Of a stretch of DNA of 64,000 nucleotides, positions 33,179 to 63,900 are shown piece after piece. Origin of the DNA: Salvelinus alpinus (lineage: Eukaryota; Chordata; Actinopteri; Salmoniformes; Salmonidae); the NCBI RefSeq assembly GCF_045679555.1, contig NC_092091.1, positions 17,073,072 to 17,137,071 on the forward strand, written 5' to 3'. A model generated the notes under the pieces. The model was not told the origin of the DNA. It searched no databases and saw only the letters and a list, made by a program, of their open reading frames with translations. Made by a program: the position numbers and the translations under genes. Each line of letters begins with the position of its first letter. Positions within the stretch are counted from its first letter, which is position 1.

Positions 33179-33502
33179 TTAATTCGTTAGGTATTCTTCC
33201 ACATGGTTTTCCATGCCATCACAAAGCCGCCCCTTGTCAGACATGGAAACGATGTGAGGCCTCATGGTGCTAGCAGTCACACAATTACCAAACAACTTAA
33301 GGGAGACATTTAATTCATTATCTGGTAAGTCCAAATTGCATAGAAATCTCTCGTTGTATCCAGCACTGTACATCTGAAAACGGCAGACAATTCCCCAGGA
33401 AGTATTCAAAGTGACTGCGTCTATCTGGAATTGAGTGAGATTGACCAAATCAAAACATGTAAACACACCAACTGTAGAGAGAAAAACACTTACAAGTTCC
33501 AA
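33179..33502 (-). other. unexplained 107-codon open frame between slc41a2 and washc4
   Basis: The frame runs MELVSVFLSTVGVFTCFDLV... to ...CDGMENHVEEYLTN then stop, with a non-repetitive, Cys-containing composition. A strong acceptor-like sequence (TTTCTCTCTACAG) precedes TTGGTGTGTTTAC at 33469, so the real unit may be an exon starting there. I do not recognise the family. It could be an exon remnant, a gene piece carried by a transposon, or chance; it lies upstream of slc41a2 on the same strand. Confidence 0.2.
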
Positions 33503-33734
33503 GTGGCAGTACGTTAAGAGAAACAGGTGACTTACCTAAAGTGTGAAACCATAGCATATTAGAGATATGAGAGACGAAGAAATAGATTTTGGAGAAGTAG
33601 ATACTCCTTCACTCTGCTTATTCTGTCCATGAGTTATTTTCCTCCTCCCTGAATGGCTGAAGCTCCTTCATAGCTATGTCATTGCTCTCTCTCTTTCACT
33701 CACTCACACAGACACACTGTGAGGAAATCCCTCC

Positions 33735-34290
33735 TGATTGAGCTGGTCTGTGGTTCACTGATAGCAATCTCCTATCAGAGGGATGATGCAACCTCCAAAG
33801 TATTCCAAACAGAGGACTTTATTGATATAATGCGGATTGGAATGATCTACACAGGAATAGAAATAGGAATGAATATGTAATCACAAACCTAATAGCAGAG
33901 AAGAGTACCACTGAATAGAACAGTATGAATGGATTAATGATAGTAAGTAACAACAACAAAAATAGCAGGAGTAAAGCACTGTATAGAAAATAGTGGACTA
34001 TTACGCAGTAATAGGACTGTATTACACAGTAATACATGAGAGAAAAGGACTGTATTAGGAACGCAATAGATGATTAATAAGCATTAGAAAAGTGTGACTA
34101 ATTATAGCAGACAATAATCACAAGGACAACACCAGGAGGAAAATAAAATATGTCGACAACTGAGGCCTATATTTATACCCTTGTAAGAGCATGGATCGGG
34201 CTAACTGACCAATAGGAATCTAGAAACAGAACTTAGCACAAGGGTGAGGTGCATGGCTACTAAATTATTGTTAGAGGCCACAATCTGTAG
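33735..34290 (-). mobile_element. possible LTR-type repeat, minus orientation
   Basis: On the minus strand it has TATAAATAT (about 34173) and AATAAAG (about 33821) in promoter/poly(A) order and spacing typical of an LTR. No target duplication or ends could be fixed. Long random ORFs overlap it. Confidence 0.3.
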
Positions 34291-34953
34291 GTCTCTGACG
34301 TGAGAGGGGAGAGAGGTGAGGATGGGCAGGGGCTAGGCTTCTCTGAGCCACCAAACAAATAAACAACCAAGATGCACATGCCCATAATGTCCAGGAGGGG
34401 GTATTCTTGCACACAGACACGCACACACAGTTCTCCTTCCACATGGTGATGTTTCAAAATAAAAGTATGCCACCTGGTGTAGGCAATGCTGTTATGACAG
34501 ACAAAGTAATGAGAGGAGTTACCAGTGGTTAATAATAAATCCCCTTGGAGTCGATTTCCGTGGCCCCGCAGAAATGTAATTTGCATAATAAAAAAATCCA
34601 CATCAGAATCCGTCAATTTAAAATAGAGATTGATGCGTCTCAATACACCGCATCCGCCGATGTTGCACTTCCGCACCTGGGGTGAAAGGTGGCAGAGCTA
34701 GAGCAGTGTCAGACCTTGAGCCAAAATCAAATCGGTCTTCTCACTAAAACGTCTGAAGTATTCCAACGGATTGGCCTACAAACTATTAGTTTGTACGTGT
34801 CTCTGGAAAGATGAGTCTCTCACGAACATCTACGTGTCAGTTGTTTTGCTCTAGGATGCCCCAGAAGACATGTCTGAAGGTTCCCCTATACCAGTTAAAA
34901 AAATTAATGGGAGTATATATGGAGATAGTTTAGTGCCAAAAATAAAGATTTAA

Positions 34954-35625
34954 CACTCCTGTTGTGTTAGTTTCATGTTAATTAATTTTGTGTTCCCGGT
35001 CCAAAATGACCGCCCTATTATAGCTGATTATATATCCATAATAATACATATATTATCACCTAATGTTGTGTTAGATCTTTTTATCAACTTAAGTTCTTGT
35101 GAACATTACACGTTTTGAACTTCTATTTGCTATTTATGGCCTGTAGGCCTCATTGACCTGAGCTCATATGTCTCGTTTTTGAGTATACCAGAGCTGTGAG
35201 AAAAGCATCTTCACTGTCAGTTTCCTGGCTTCTCTCCTCCTCACCAGTGTCATGATCAAAGATATGATCAAGAGCCTCACATACAGTATATCGTTTGGTC
35301 ATTGTGCTGCCACAGAATGAATTGTGAGCAAGAACTCAAAAAAGCTTGATTTACCAGAGCTGTGAGAAAAGTTCTATATATTATTGAAACAATGTTGTGA
35401 TTGTTTGTGAGAATGCCAACAGGTGTGGTTCCCGTGGGGGAAAGATTCTATTGGGGAAAGGTTCCCGTGGGGGTTGTCATGGAAGCCAAGAAGGGGAGTG
35501 AGGTGTGTGTGTGTGCTCAAACACACATGCACGTGTACATTTTATACAGTAATTGTAGTCTCACCCATTTATTCAGAGAGAAAACTTGTAAGTTGGTCCA
35601 ATTCGACCAGAACACAACAGGAGGG
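34954..35625. mobile_element. piggyBac-like MITE flanked by TTAA
   Basis: Ends CACTCCTGTTGTGTT (34954) and AACACAACAGGAGGG (35625) are inverted repeats, and TTAA stands on both sides (34950-34953, 35626-35629), the piggyBac target. The interior is AT-rich with phrases like GGTCCAAAATGACCG near one end and GGTCCAATTCGACC near the other. No transposase. Confidence 0.85.
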
Positions 35626-36224
35626 TTAAATACATGTAAATAAATATTCGATTTGTTGGGGGGACTATCTGTTGTTCCATGTAGTGAATCTGTTATTCAA
35701 TGTGTTTGTATGGGCTAATAGCAGTAAGGCCAAATTCAATGTTTCATCAAATAATAAAAAATTATTAAATAGCTAAATGATCCTTGGTATGACCTTGTTA
35801 AAACAATTCCATATAGCTTAGTAGACACCTGCCTTTTTGTTGTCACAGCCTTATTGTATATCACGTGGAGTATGAACAAATGGGTTATAGAGCAAACAAC
35901 GCAAATATCACAACATAGGTTGTAGTATGGCTTTTTCACTGACTTGGCTTGGCTTCCCCAGTGATTTTACCCATCCACCGCTCCGGGGCTACGGATCTTT
36001 GGTAGGCCTAATATTCTCATACCATTGTGTTAAATAATAAGTATGATCGTGACACAATAAAATAGGCTATATACATTTAGGGGGAAAAAACATATTTCTC
36101 ATTGTTGTATGGATATGTAATTGCCCATGATAAACCACAGTGTATATCAATTTGAGTAGTATCCCCAACACACCTGTACCAAAGACAGTACAGGTTTAGA
36201 AACTGAGCGCCTGTACAGTATTTT

Positions 36225-36334
36225 GTAAAAACTACATTACCCATAAACACCCTGAAGTCATGGGGCAAATCATGGGATTCACGTTCACTTTCTCCAACGG
36301 TTACCGCTAACATCAGTGGAGCAATCGCACTGCG
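36225..36334 (+). promoter_or_regulatory. washc4: washc4 proximal promoter and 5' UTR
   Basis: The 110 bases before the start codon contain ACTACATTACCCATAA (from about 36231). This resembles the ACTACAA-TCCCA site bound by ZNF143/Staf, common in vertebrate housekeeping promoters. No TATA box is evident near it. The motif match is by eye and imperfect. Confidence 0.35.
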
Positions 36335-55524
<19,190 letters not shown>

Positions 55525-55945
55525 GGGACACTCATGAGTTCATTAGGTCAGAGTTCAAATATCAGTTCTGGGACTAATCTGGATGACAGGGGTACTCCAC
55601 TGGATGGAGAGGAGGGCAAGGTGGGGATAAACGGGGCAGAAGACTACTGTCATGTCCTGTGATACAAGAGGGAAAGTTGAAGACTGGAGTGTGTTCTTAG
55701 AGACATGGAAGCCCCCCTTAGCAGAAAACAGGACAATGATGCAGAAAAATCCATTCTTTGCCCCTGAACTGCTTGTCCTTTTAAGCTCTGGATTGGTCCT
55801 GGGAGGCTCTGGTGAGAGAGGCAGAGAGGGTTCTAGTAATGATTTGCTTCATGTGATTCTGGTCCCATGTCTGCGAAGCATCTCATGATTATGCCCCGAT
55901 GGAGGTGTCTCATCGTTAATAAAATATAATCTCTTTCTCAAATGC
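55525..55945 (+). other. washc4: washc4 3' UTR with poly(A) signal
   Basis: Downstream of the washc4 stop there are about 400 bases of unique-looking sequence ending with AATAAA at 55918-55923. A T- and GT-rich stretch follows at about 55950-55975, as expected for a cleavage site. Later AATAAA hexamers near 57310 and 58540 could serve longer transcripts. Confidence 0.6.
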
Positions 55946-57345
55946 TCAAACACTCGCTCTTTCTCTCTTTTGTCAGTCTCTTTCTCTGTATGTATGGATT
56001 AGCTACTTTGTGGCGTTAACTGGACTGCTTATCATTTATTTAGGGGGAATGAGTAGTTCATGTCAGGCAAAATGTTATTTATTTTCTGTGACTACATTTA
56101 ATTGGTTGTAATAAATAATGAGAGACAGAGGTGTGTCTTCAGACTGTTTAATCAGCCTGAATAGACTAGATGTCCAGTGGCACAACAGGCCAGAGATTAT
56201 TTTGATATGATAAAATCAGCAGCTCTGTAATTAATGACTCCGATATCAGGGAGATGATGATGTAATCAATTACATTGATGGATTTGTATGTGTGTGTACA
56301 TGTTACTTTCCACTTTTTGTCCTTGGACATAATGCAGAAGCTCACGTCTAAATCCTAACATGTCTGCTTCCTCTTCTGCAGTGCTGACATCATAGCCTTT
56401 GTCCCTATAATGTTGAGCATCACAATGAATGAACACACAGGATAATCAGATGTTCTTGCAGAAGAGAAGAGTGATTTGTTGTGGTAGCTGTATTCTCTGT
56501 AATGTCTCCATAGAAGAGTGATTTGTTGTGGTAGCTGTATTCTCTGTAATGTCTCCATAGAAGAGTGATTTGTTGTGGTAGCTGTATTCTCTGTAATGTC
56601 TCCATAGAAGATTATGACGTTGTGTGCGCATCACATTTGACTTCATGAATGTTTTCAAAGACAGACATGACTTGGTAGACATTTTATGTTTATATGAAAT
56701 TCTATTGGATTTCACTCCTTGCCATTGTGATTTTCTTTAAGTACAGGCCAGGGTGCCTTTTTGATTGTTCAATGATGACTTATATTGTGTATGTTTCTAT
56801 ACATAAAATACTAGTTGAGAATATACTTCATAACTACAATGAAGAGTAGAAAAAATACTAACTCCCTTTACTATTTGGTTACAGTCCATTTAGAGCTGTT
56901 CTCAATGTCATTTTATGACTCAAAGCACTTAATCTTTTATGTTCAAATCAATATTTTCCTTTAAACACAAAGGGTTCCTGTATCATAAAGATCTATGTTT
57001 CCTTGTTGCATGCTGTCATGTTAGTAAAGGACTTGTTTTATTGTCTACCAATGGTACGGCTAATATGGTTTTGATATGTGTTCTTGATAGCCCTGTCTGC
57101 TGAGTATTTCATCGGTTAAAGCAGGGTCTTAACATGCCAAGTCATGATGTCATAGGGTCCTGTGTTTTGGGCAATCATGTCACATGACCTGGATTGTAAC
57201 CTTTTTTTTTAAACTGTCCCCTTTTCTTTTTATGTAAATGAGCGCAGCAGCATCCTCAGACCGTTGTTTTTATTTTTGGTGTAATTCTCATTTCTGTAAA
57301 AGGCTTCAAATAAAGGTTCAAATCTTGGTCATGTTACATGATAGC
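55945..57345. other. washc4-cnot2 intergenic DNA, left part
   Basis: AT-rich sequence without a recognised gene. It contains a 47-bp tandem triplet (56465-56605), listed separately. Could include extended washc4 3' UTR. Confidence 0.5.
56465..56605. repeat. 47-bp tandem repeat, three identical copies
   Basis: The unit begins AGAAGAGTGATTTGTTGTGG and is repeated exactly at 56465, 56512 and 56559. Perfect identity suggests recent expansion; likely length-polymorphic. Confidence 0.95.
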
Positions 57346-57898
57346 AGTGTTGGAAAAAGTACCCAGACATCATACTTTAGTAAAAATACCCTAATAGAAA
57401 ATGACTCGAGTGAAAGTCACCAAGTAAAATACTACTTGCATAATAGTCTAAAAGTATTTGGGTTTAAATATACTTAAGTATCAAAAGTAAAATTATGAAT
57501 AATTTCTAATTCCTTATATTAAGCAAACCAGATGACACCATTTTCTTGTTTTAATTTACGGATAGTCGGACACACTCCAACACTCAGACATCGTTTACAA
57601 ACAAAGCATTTGTGTTTAGTGAGTCCTCCAGATCAGATGCAGTAAGGATGACCAGGGATGTTCTCTTGATAAGTGTGTGAATTGGACAATTTTCCTGTCC
57701 TGCTAAGGATTCGAAATGTAACGAATACTTTTGGGTGTCAGGGAAAATGTATTGAGTAAAAAGTAGATTATTTTGTTTAGGAATGTATTGAAGTAAAGGT
57801 ATTAAAAAATATAAATAGTAAAGTACAGATACCCAAAAAAAACAACTTACAGTAAGTAGTACTTTAAATTATTTTTACTTAAGTACTTTACAACACTG
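57346..57898. mobile_element. hAT-type MITE, relative of 7822-8392
   Basis: Ends CAGTGTTGGAAAAAGTAC (at 57345) and GTACTTTACAACACTG, with repeated TACTTAAGTA-type motifs inside. Flanking atgatagc at 57338-57345 and 57899-57906 (the first base of the element is ambiguous by one). Non-coding. Confidence 0.85.
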
Positions 57899-57906
57899 AT
57901 GATAGC

Positions 57907-58918
57907 TGAAAACACAGGGCCGTAGACCATAAGTGCACATTGAATAGAGAAATGTAGGCAAGGTTGATCCCTCAGGCTTTGTTTTTGGTTCAACGTCATG
58001 CCTACAAGTGTCTGTCCACCTTGATTATTTGATCTGAACTACATGCACAAAATTATGCTTTGATTCTATTATTGAATGAAGATGAGTTATTAAGAGAGAA
58101 AAAACTATGTTGATGAAATGGTAGCTATAAGTGATGGCTAAAATCTAAGGGACCAGTTCTGAGTGTCTTTTGACCAATCAGACTAGCTCTGAAAAAGATC
58201 TGGTGTTAAAAGATCTAATGTGATTGGTCAAGAAAACATTTGGTGGAGAAAAAAAAAATCTGAATTTGACTGCCTGTGTAAACGCAGCCATTGAGAGTGA
58301 CAGGGTTGGAGTCAGTAAGGACTTTTGGGCAGAACTGTGACCCTAATCCTAACTGTAGAAGAGAGAAGTAGGTCAATGGATTGGTTTGATACCCAGGTTG
58401 GTTCATTTCAGCCATCAGCTTGGCATCCTAATTCCAATGTCTTGTTTATGTTGATTAACCTGTAGTAAATCCAAGGCATTTGTGTTTAATAACCATGATT
58501 AGTGTATTGTATACTTACAGATACGTCATGGTAATAAAAGAGAGTTCTAAAGAAATGCATTGTGTGTTTACTAATCTCTCACGAACACACTCCATCTGAC
58601 CAAATTACACAAGATTTTAGTTCTGGGTTAACTGAGGTTGTGTTTACTTGTATAATTTCTCATTAGGCACAGGCACTAATCACAAACCAATTATGACTTC
58701 AAGAAATATCCTCTATTTTGTGATTATCACATCTCTGTTCAAGAATGATCTATTATCAGCCTAGACCTGTATTAGTCCTACCTATTCCAACCCTACTCCT
58801 TCCTTCCACACCACTGGCCCAGAAATGGTCCTGTCTGTATCAGCAGGTCAGTAATACACTGGTTATACACAGATAATACAGATACAACTCAGAGGACCGT
58901 TGGAAATCATTTTGTATA
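57907..58918. other. washc4-cnot2 intergenic DNA, unclassified
   Basis: No coding signal. An AATAAA on the plus strand lies near 58536, with a palindrome-like GATCT/AGATC region around 58195-58215. Confidence 0.5.
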
Positions 58919-59587
58919 CACTGAGTGGACAAAACATTAGGAACACTTTCCATGACAGGCTGACCAGGTGAAAGCTATGATCTTGGCAGGTAGTCTAGTG
59001 GTTAGAACATTGGGCCAGTAGCTCCATGGTTGCTGGTTTGTATCGCTGAGCTGAGGAGGCTCTGTCGATGTGCCCTTGAGCAAGGCAGTTAACCCTAATT
59101 TCTCCTGTAAGGCGCTCTGGATAAGACCATCTGCTAAATGATGTAAATGTTAATGTCACTTGTTAAATCTACTTCAGTGTAGATGAAGGGGAGGAGACAG
59201 GATAAAGCAGGATTGTTAAGCCTGTAGACATGGACTGTGTGTGCCATTCAGAGGGTGAATGGGCAAAACAAAATATTTGAGTGCCTTCGAGTGGGGTATG
59301 GTAGTAGGTGCCAGCACACAGGTTTGAGTGTGTCAAAAACTGCATCTCTGCTGGGTTGTTCACGCTCAACAGTTTGCCGTGTGTATCAAGAATGGTCCAC
59401 CACCCAAAGGACTTCCAGCCAACTTGACACACCTGTGGGACGCATTGGATATGGTCCAGCTTCCCTGTGGAATGCTTTCGACACCTTGCAGAATCCATGC
59501 CCCAACGAATTGAGGCGGTTCTGAGGGTAAAAGGGGGGGTGCAACTCAATATTAGAAAGGTGTTCTTAATGTGTTGGACACTCAGTG
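58919..59587. mobile_element. Tc1-like remnant with CACTGAGTGGACAAAACATT ends
   Basis: Left end after TA at 58917-58918; right end ATGTGTTGGACACTCAGTG before TA. The plus strand 59237-59524 keeps parts of a transposase N-terminus (KTASLLGCSRSTVCRVYQEW, a helix-turn-helix) joined to a C-terminal piece (CPNELRRF); the catalytic middle is deleted. A SINE is inserted at 58983-59160. Confidence 0.8.
58983..59160 (+). mobile_element. tRNA-derived SINE with V-SINE-like tail
   Basis: Head GGCAGGTAGTCTAGTGGTTA, middle TGCCCTTGAGCAAGGCAGTT, tail AAGGCGCTCTGGATAAGACC followed by ATCTGCTAAATGATGTAAATG. The tail also occurs alone at 19565-19618. Confidence 0.75.
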
Positions 59588-59664
59588 TAAATATAGTGTC
59601 AAATGTGTTTGGTTCTCATTAAGAATGCCCCCCCCCCCCCTCAGAAACCAGACAACAGTAGTTC

Positions 59665-60970
59665 AGGAAAGCCTTTTTTGCTTTATTAAAAAGAAGCTTT
59701 GAACGTCAGAAAATACAAGATTGGTCTGTGTGATTTTTTCCCCTTCAAATTATTATTCATTTTTCCTTTTCTTATGAAAGGCTGCTGTTTAAACAGCTTT
59801 GAGTGAAATGTGTCCATCTGTCCTCTTGCTTTGGACTTTAGGGGTGGATGTCCTTGTTTTTCCTGAGAATCAGGCCTGTCCTTGTTTGTCTTTTTAATTT
59901 GTATTTCTTCGTAAGTGCCCACAGTGCCGAGTATGATGCCCCGTCCAGCAGATCCAGAAATGTCCTGTTTTATCTACATATTGTACTCCATGCTGACCTC
60001 CTAAAGATGAGGTACAAGGCAGGGCAATTTTTTCCTCCAAAATAGATGCCATATATATATATGTATACACATACATATATATACACATTCGTACATATAA
60101 TATCTTTATTCATGTGATGTTCAAAATGTTTTTTTTTTTTTTTTAAATGTACACGTTTACAAAATCGTAACAAAGACTGGAAAGTGTTTCGCTCGCTCTG
60201 GAACAATGAAGCTGGGTAGGTAATCTAACAACACTTCACTAAAACGGTCTCTGATTTGTATATTGAAGCCAGACAGAAAATACCAGTCAAAAGGAAGGAA
60301 AGAAAGGGATGTGGGGCCAGTGGAGAAGAAAAGAGGGAATGTACAAGAGGAGAGATGGAGAAAAAGAAGTGGAGAGAGATGTGTAGACAGGCTACTTATC
60401 TTTCCAAAACAAAACATGGGGGAGTGTTTTCACATGAAAAAAAAAGCACAAACAATCTTTGTGTTCTTTTATTACTAAATAATGCAACAATGAACATTGC
60501 ACTTCTTCCGCCCTTTCGTTCTCACGTGTGGGATGGTACTTGTTGGCTTAGCCTTCCCCACCTTTCTCTGTTCTTAACACTTGGGGGGTGGGGGGGAGAT
60601 GAGGCATAACCCTTGTTCTGTCACTGTAAAGTGTGTCGGTATTGTCCGTTTTCCTACCTTGGACCAAACAGGCTTCTGATTCAGAGACGTAAACAAAACA
60701 CAGATCCTGGTCAAAAACAAAACAAAAACGATGAAACGAAAGGAATAAAAACAGAACAAGTAGAGGTGTTTGGGCAGCACATAATTTGGGAAAGGCAGGG
60801 CTCAATTTTCCCCACCCTTACGCGGTGGTGAGCGCCTCCTCTGAAGTCATTTTAGCCAGATCCTCAAGGAATAAAAACCAGGATGGATGCCTGGGCCGCA
60901 GCGCACCATCCTCTTCAGGCTGGGAGGAAGGTATGCAGGGACAGCGGTCCCCCTGGGACTGTACTAGGCC
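59665..60970 (-). other. cnot2: cnot2 3' UTR and poly(A) signal
   Basis: On the minus strand the sequence beyond the cnot2 stop is AT-rich with homopolymer runs (a T-run near 60130 and AT dinucleotides near 60050-60110). AATAAA on the minus strand lies at 59687-59682, about 1.29 kb from the stop. A C-run on the plus strand (59629-59640) lies just beyond. Length and end are inferred. Confidence 0.5.
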
Positions 60971-63900
60971 TCAGAAGGCCTGCTGAGCTGGGTTGTAGTT
61001 GAAGGTAGATGGGACGTGGGGCCTCTCTTCTAGCTTTTCGTACTCCAGGTGGAACTCCTGGAGGGATAGAGAACACATAATCAGCAATGGAGACGGAAGA
61101 TTCCTGTTGAGTTTATATTGCCTGAGTGAGAATACTGATCATCAATATCAAGAGCTGAAAACTCAGTGACAGACATCACCAGTAACAGAGATACAAAAAG
61201 TCTATATTGAACCAACGTTAAACACGTACAAGTTCCAAAAAAAAAAAAAAAACTAGGATGTCAAGCACGTAACTCCATCAAATGAGATTCACAACTCAAA
61301 ACATACATGTAAATCTAAATAGCACACACAGCACTTTCTCTTCATGTTAAGTGTATTAATTGAGGATAGCAGATACTAAAGCCAATACCTTTACCTTGGC
61401 TACCTTCCTCCAGTTAAGACAATCAAAGAAGTAGTAGGTCCCCCTCTCATAGGTGTTGGTCTTTAGTGTGGGCTCCATGCCCGGCGCCCGCGTGATCCAC
61501 ACCCGCTCCTCTTTGTGGTACCGCCAATCCCGGTTAAAGCTGCACCAACACCAGACAGGCAGGAGAGAGATGCCATTAACGCACAGTGAGTCAGTAAAGA
61601 AAAAGGCACAAATAACTCCTTGATAACAACATATAGAAACTATGAACAACTACTGAAAGAAACCGATAAGGTGATCCTGGGAAATAAGGCGTGCTAATGA
61701 ATCCTAGTCTAATTTAGATAAGATCCATGTTCAAAGACACCTCTCTCAAGGGTGCCTTCGTGAAAGTGCCTTCAGTAGTGATAGTACAGCACTTACAGCT
61801 CTACTGCTGCCAGGAGCTGTAGCAGGTCTCCTCCGTTCATGTAGTACAGATAGAACAGCAGGTCTTCACCGTACCGCGCCAGTTTAATAGCTGCCAGCTG
61901 AGGAAGAGGAGAGATGGCTTTATCAACACCATCATTTGGTTTATCCAATTATGACATTGTGCTTTCTTCCAGAGTATAAGATCAATACCACTTGAAAGGG
62001 GATTACTGATTTATCACTTACCTTGTCCCTTATGTGGATGTTGGTTAAGTACTCAGAGGGGACGTGGAAGTCTGAAAGATAGGAGGCACCAGGGTCACCA
62101 ACAGGCTTAGTGTGGGGTATGTGTGTGTGGTCAGCGTAATATCTTACCAATGTCTTGAGGTCGACACGGTGCTGATGCCCAGGGGGAAGCAAACTTGGGG
62201 TACAGGTTTCTGTCAGAAGAGGAGGGGACATGTTACTATCAACAGATTTAAGATGAATAAAAACATCTAACAAAACATTGATTTTGACTTCTGTAACCAT
62301 TGAACCTAATGTTCAGACAGAGCAACCATCTTACTCTGGAGAGTTGAGGTTGAGTCCAAGCGTTGTGAGGTCACTCCCCAGTGCCAAGTGCACCATGCCC
62401 GGGTCCGTCTCCGCTGCTCGGATAAACGTCAGCAAGCCAATCATCCCAAACTGGTCCGTCACCATTCCCCCGGGAATGTTCGTCACCCGCCCTACAGATG
62501 TGGGAAAATCCACAGTGAGGGAAAATAATAACCAAGTAGAGCTTTCCCTACAGCTAATGCAAATGTGGACCATACCAACGGTCATGCAGGAACCATGTCA
62601 AAACCCACTGAGGTACCCAGGTTGAGACCGAGAGGTGTGATTGGTTTAGCGGGCTCACCGTCAGGTAACACCTGGATCCCTTTCTTCTGGCTGTTGTTCT
62701 GTGCTGAGCTCGTCTTGTCTCCGGGGAACTTAGGACCGTCTGCACTGGACGTGCTCTTGCCTGTAGAGTTTAGGTTCTGAACAAAGCAAAAAAACAATGA
62801 GTGAATAATTCTCTTTTTTATTACATCTATAAGCCACATGACATCATGGAACATTGCTTTGAATATAGGATGTCCACTCTACTAATTCTATGGTGAAAGA
62901 CTTGAATATGCAGTAGTTGTTGTTGCTCAACATAAGGAGGCCTTGTATGGTTGCCTGTCCATGTATGGCATGACAACGACCAATGAAAACAGACTGACAA
63001 CCAGACTAAAGGCAGCCTGTCTGTCTGTCTGACTGTCTGACTCACTGTTTTGCTGTCATCGTTGCTCAACGTGGAGTCCTTGTAGTTGGGACCAGGCAGT
63101 GCAGGGAAGTCCTCGTTGTGGATGGAGAAATCCTGCGTCGGCTCGTTCGATGGCTTCGTCACCATGCCAACTGATGAGGTCATGAGATGAAGAGAAGAGG
63201 CTTCTTAAATAAATCACCACAATGAGAAAGAAGTTTAGCCTTGGGTTATATATACACACACCATTGGAGAAGGCCTTCTCCCTTTCTTCATCACAATTTG
63301 CCACAGTTTATATTTGAAGAGAGACTGAAGTGGGTTGAGTATTTACACTGAGAATGTGTCTAGCAGTGTTGACTGGCCCACAGTAATATGACGAGGCAGT
63401 GATGCTTTGACATGTGCACTGCCAAGTTCCCTTTGCATCCAAGCCAAGTGCATTACAATGAGCCCTTCTTACAGGGAGCCCTTCTTTCTAGTGCACTACA
63501 CTGAGCCCTTACAATGGGTAGCCCTCCTAGTCTAGTCCACTATTATACACCCTTACTAGCGCACCATACAGAGTTCTTACCATAGGGGGCCCTTCCAGCT
63601 AGTGGGTTAAGTAGTGGCGTTGGGTTTGCGCTTCCTTCCCTCCGACTCCTGTCTGCTAACGCAGGGAAGTCAGACAGGTCTAGCCCCGTCACGTTTTCAC
63701 TGCCGTCTGTGAGGGGCAGGTTAAAGACTTGTAAGAAAGTAAAATGGTGTTACTCTTCATGCTGACAGCATCTTATAGAGTGTGTGAATTTATAGGTAAA
63801 GTGGATGTTGTAAAAACTTGATGACATAAAGCCTACAGGTAAACTGCGCTGAATGTGATGTATCATTGGATGGCCAGACTGAGCATCAGATAGCTGGTTA

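Noticed and set aside
34260-34676. 138-codon minus-strand frame
   Set aside because: No domain or splice context; it overlaps a likely LTR-type repeat and has the look of a chance frame.
56465-56605. Possible CRISPR-like array (three regular repeats)
   Set aside because: The repeats are contiguous with no spacers, and the DNA is vertebrate; it is a simple tandem repeat.
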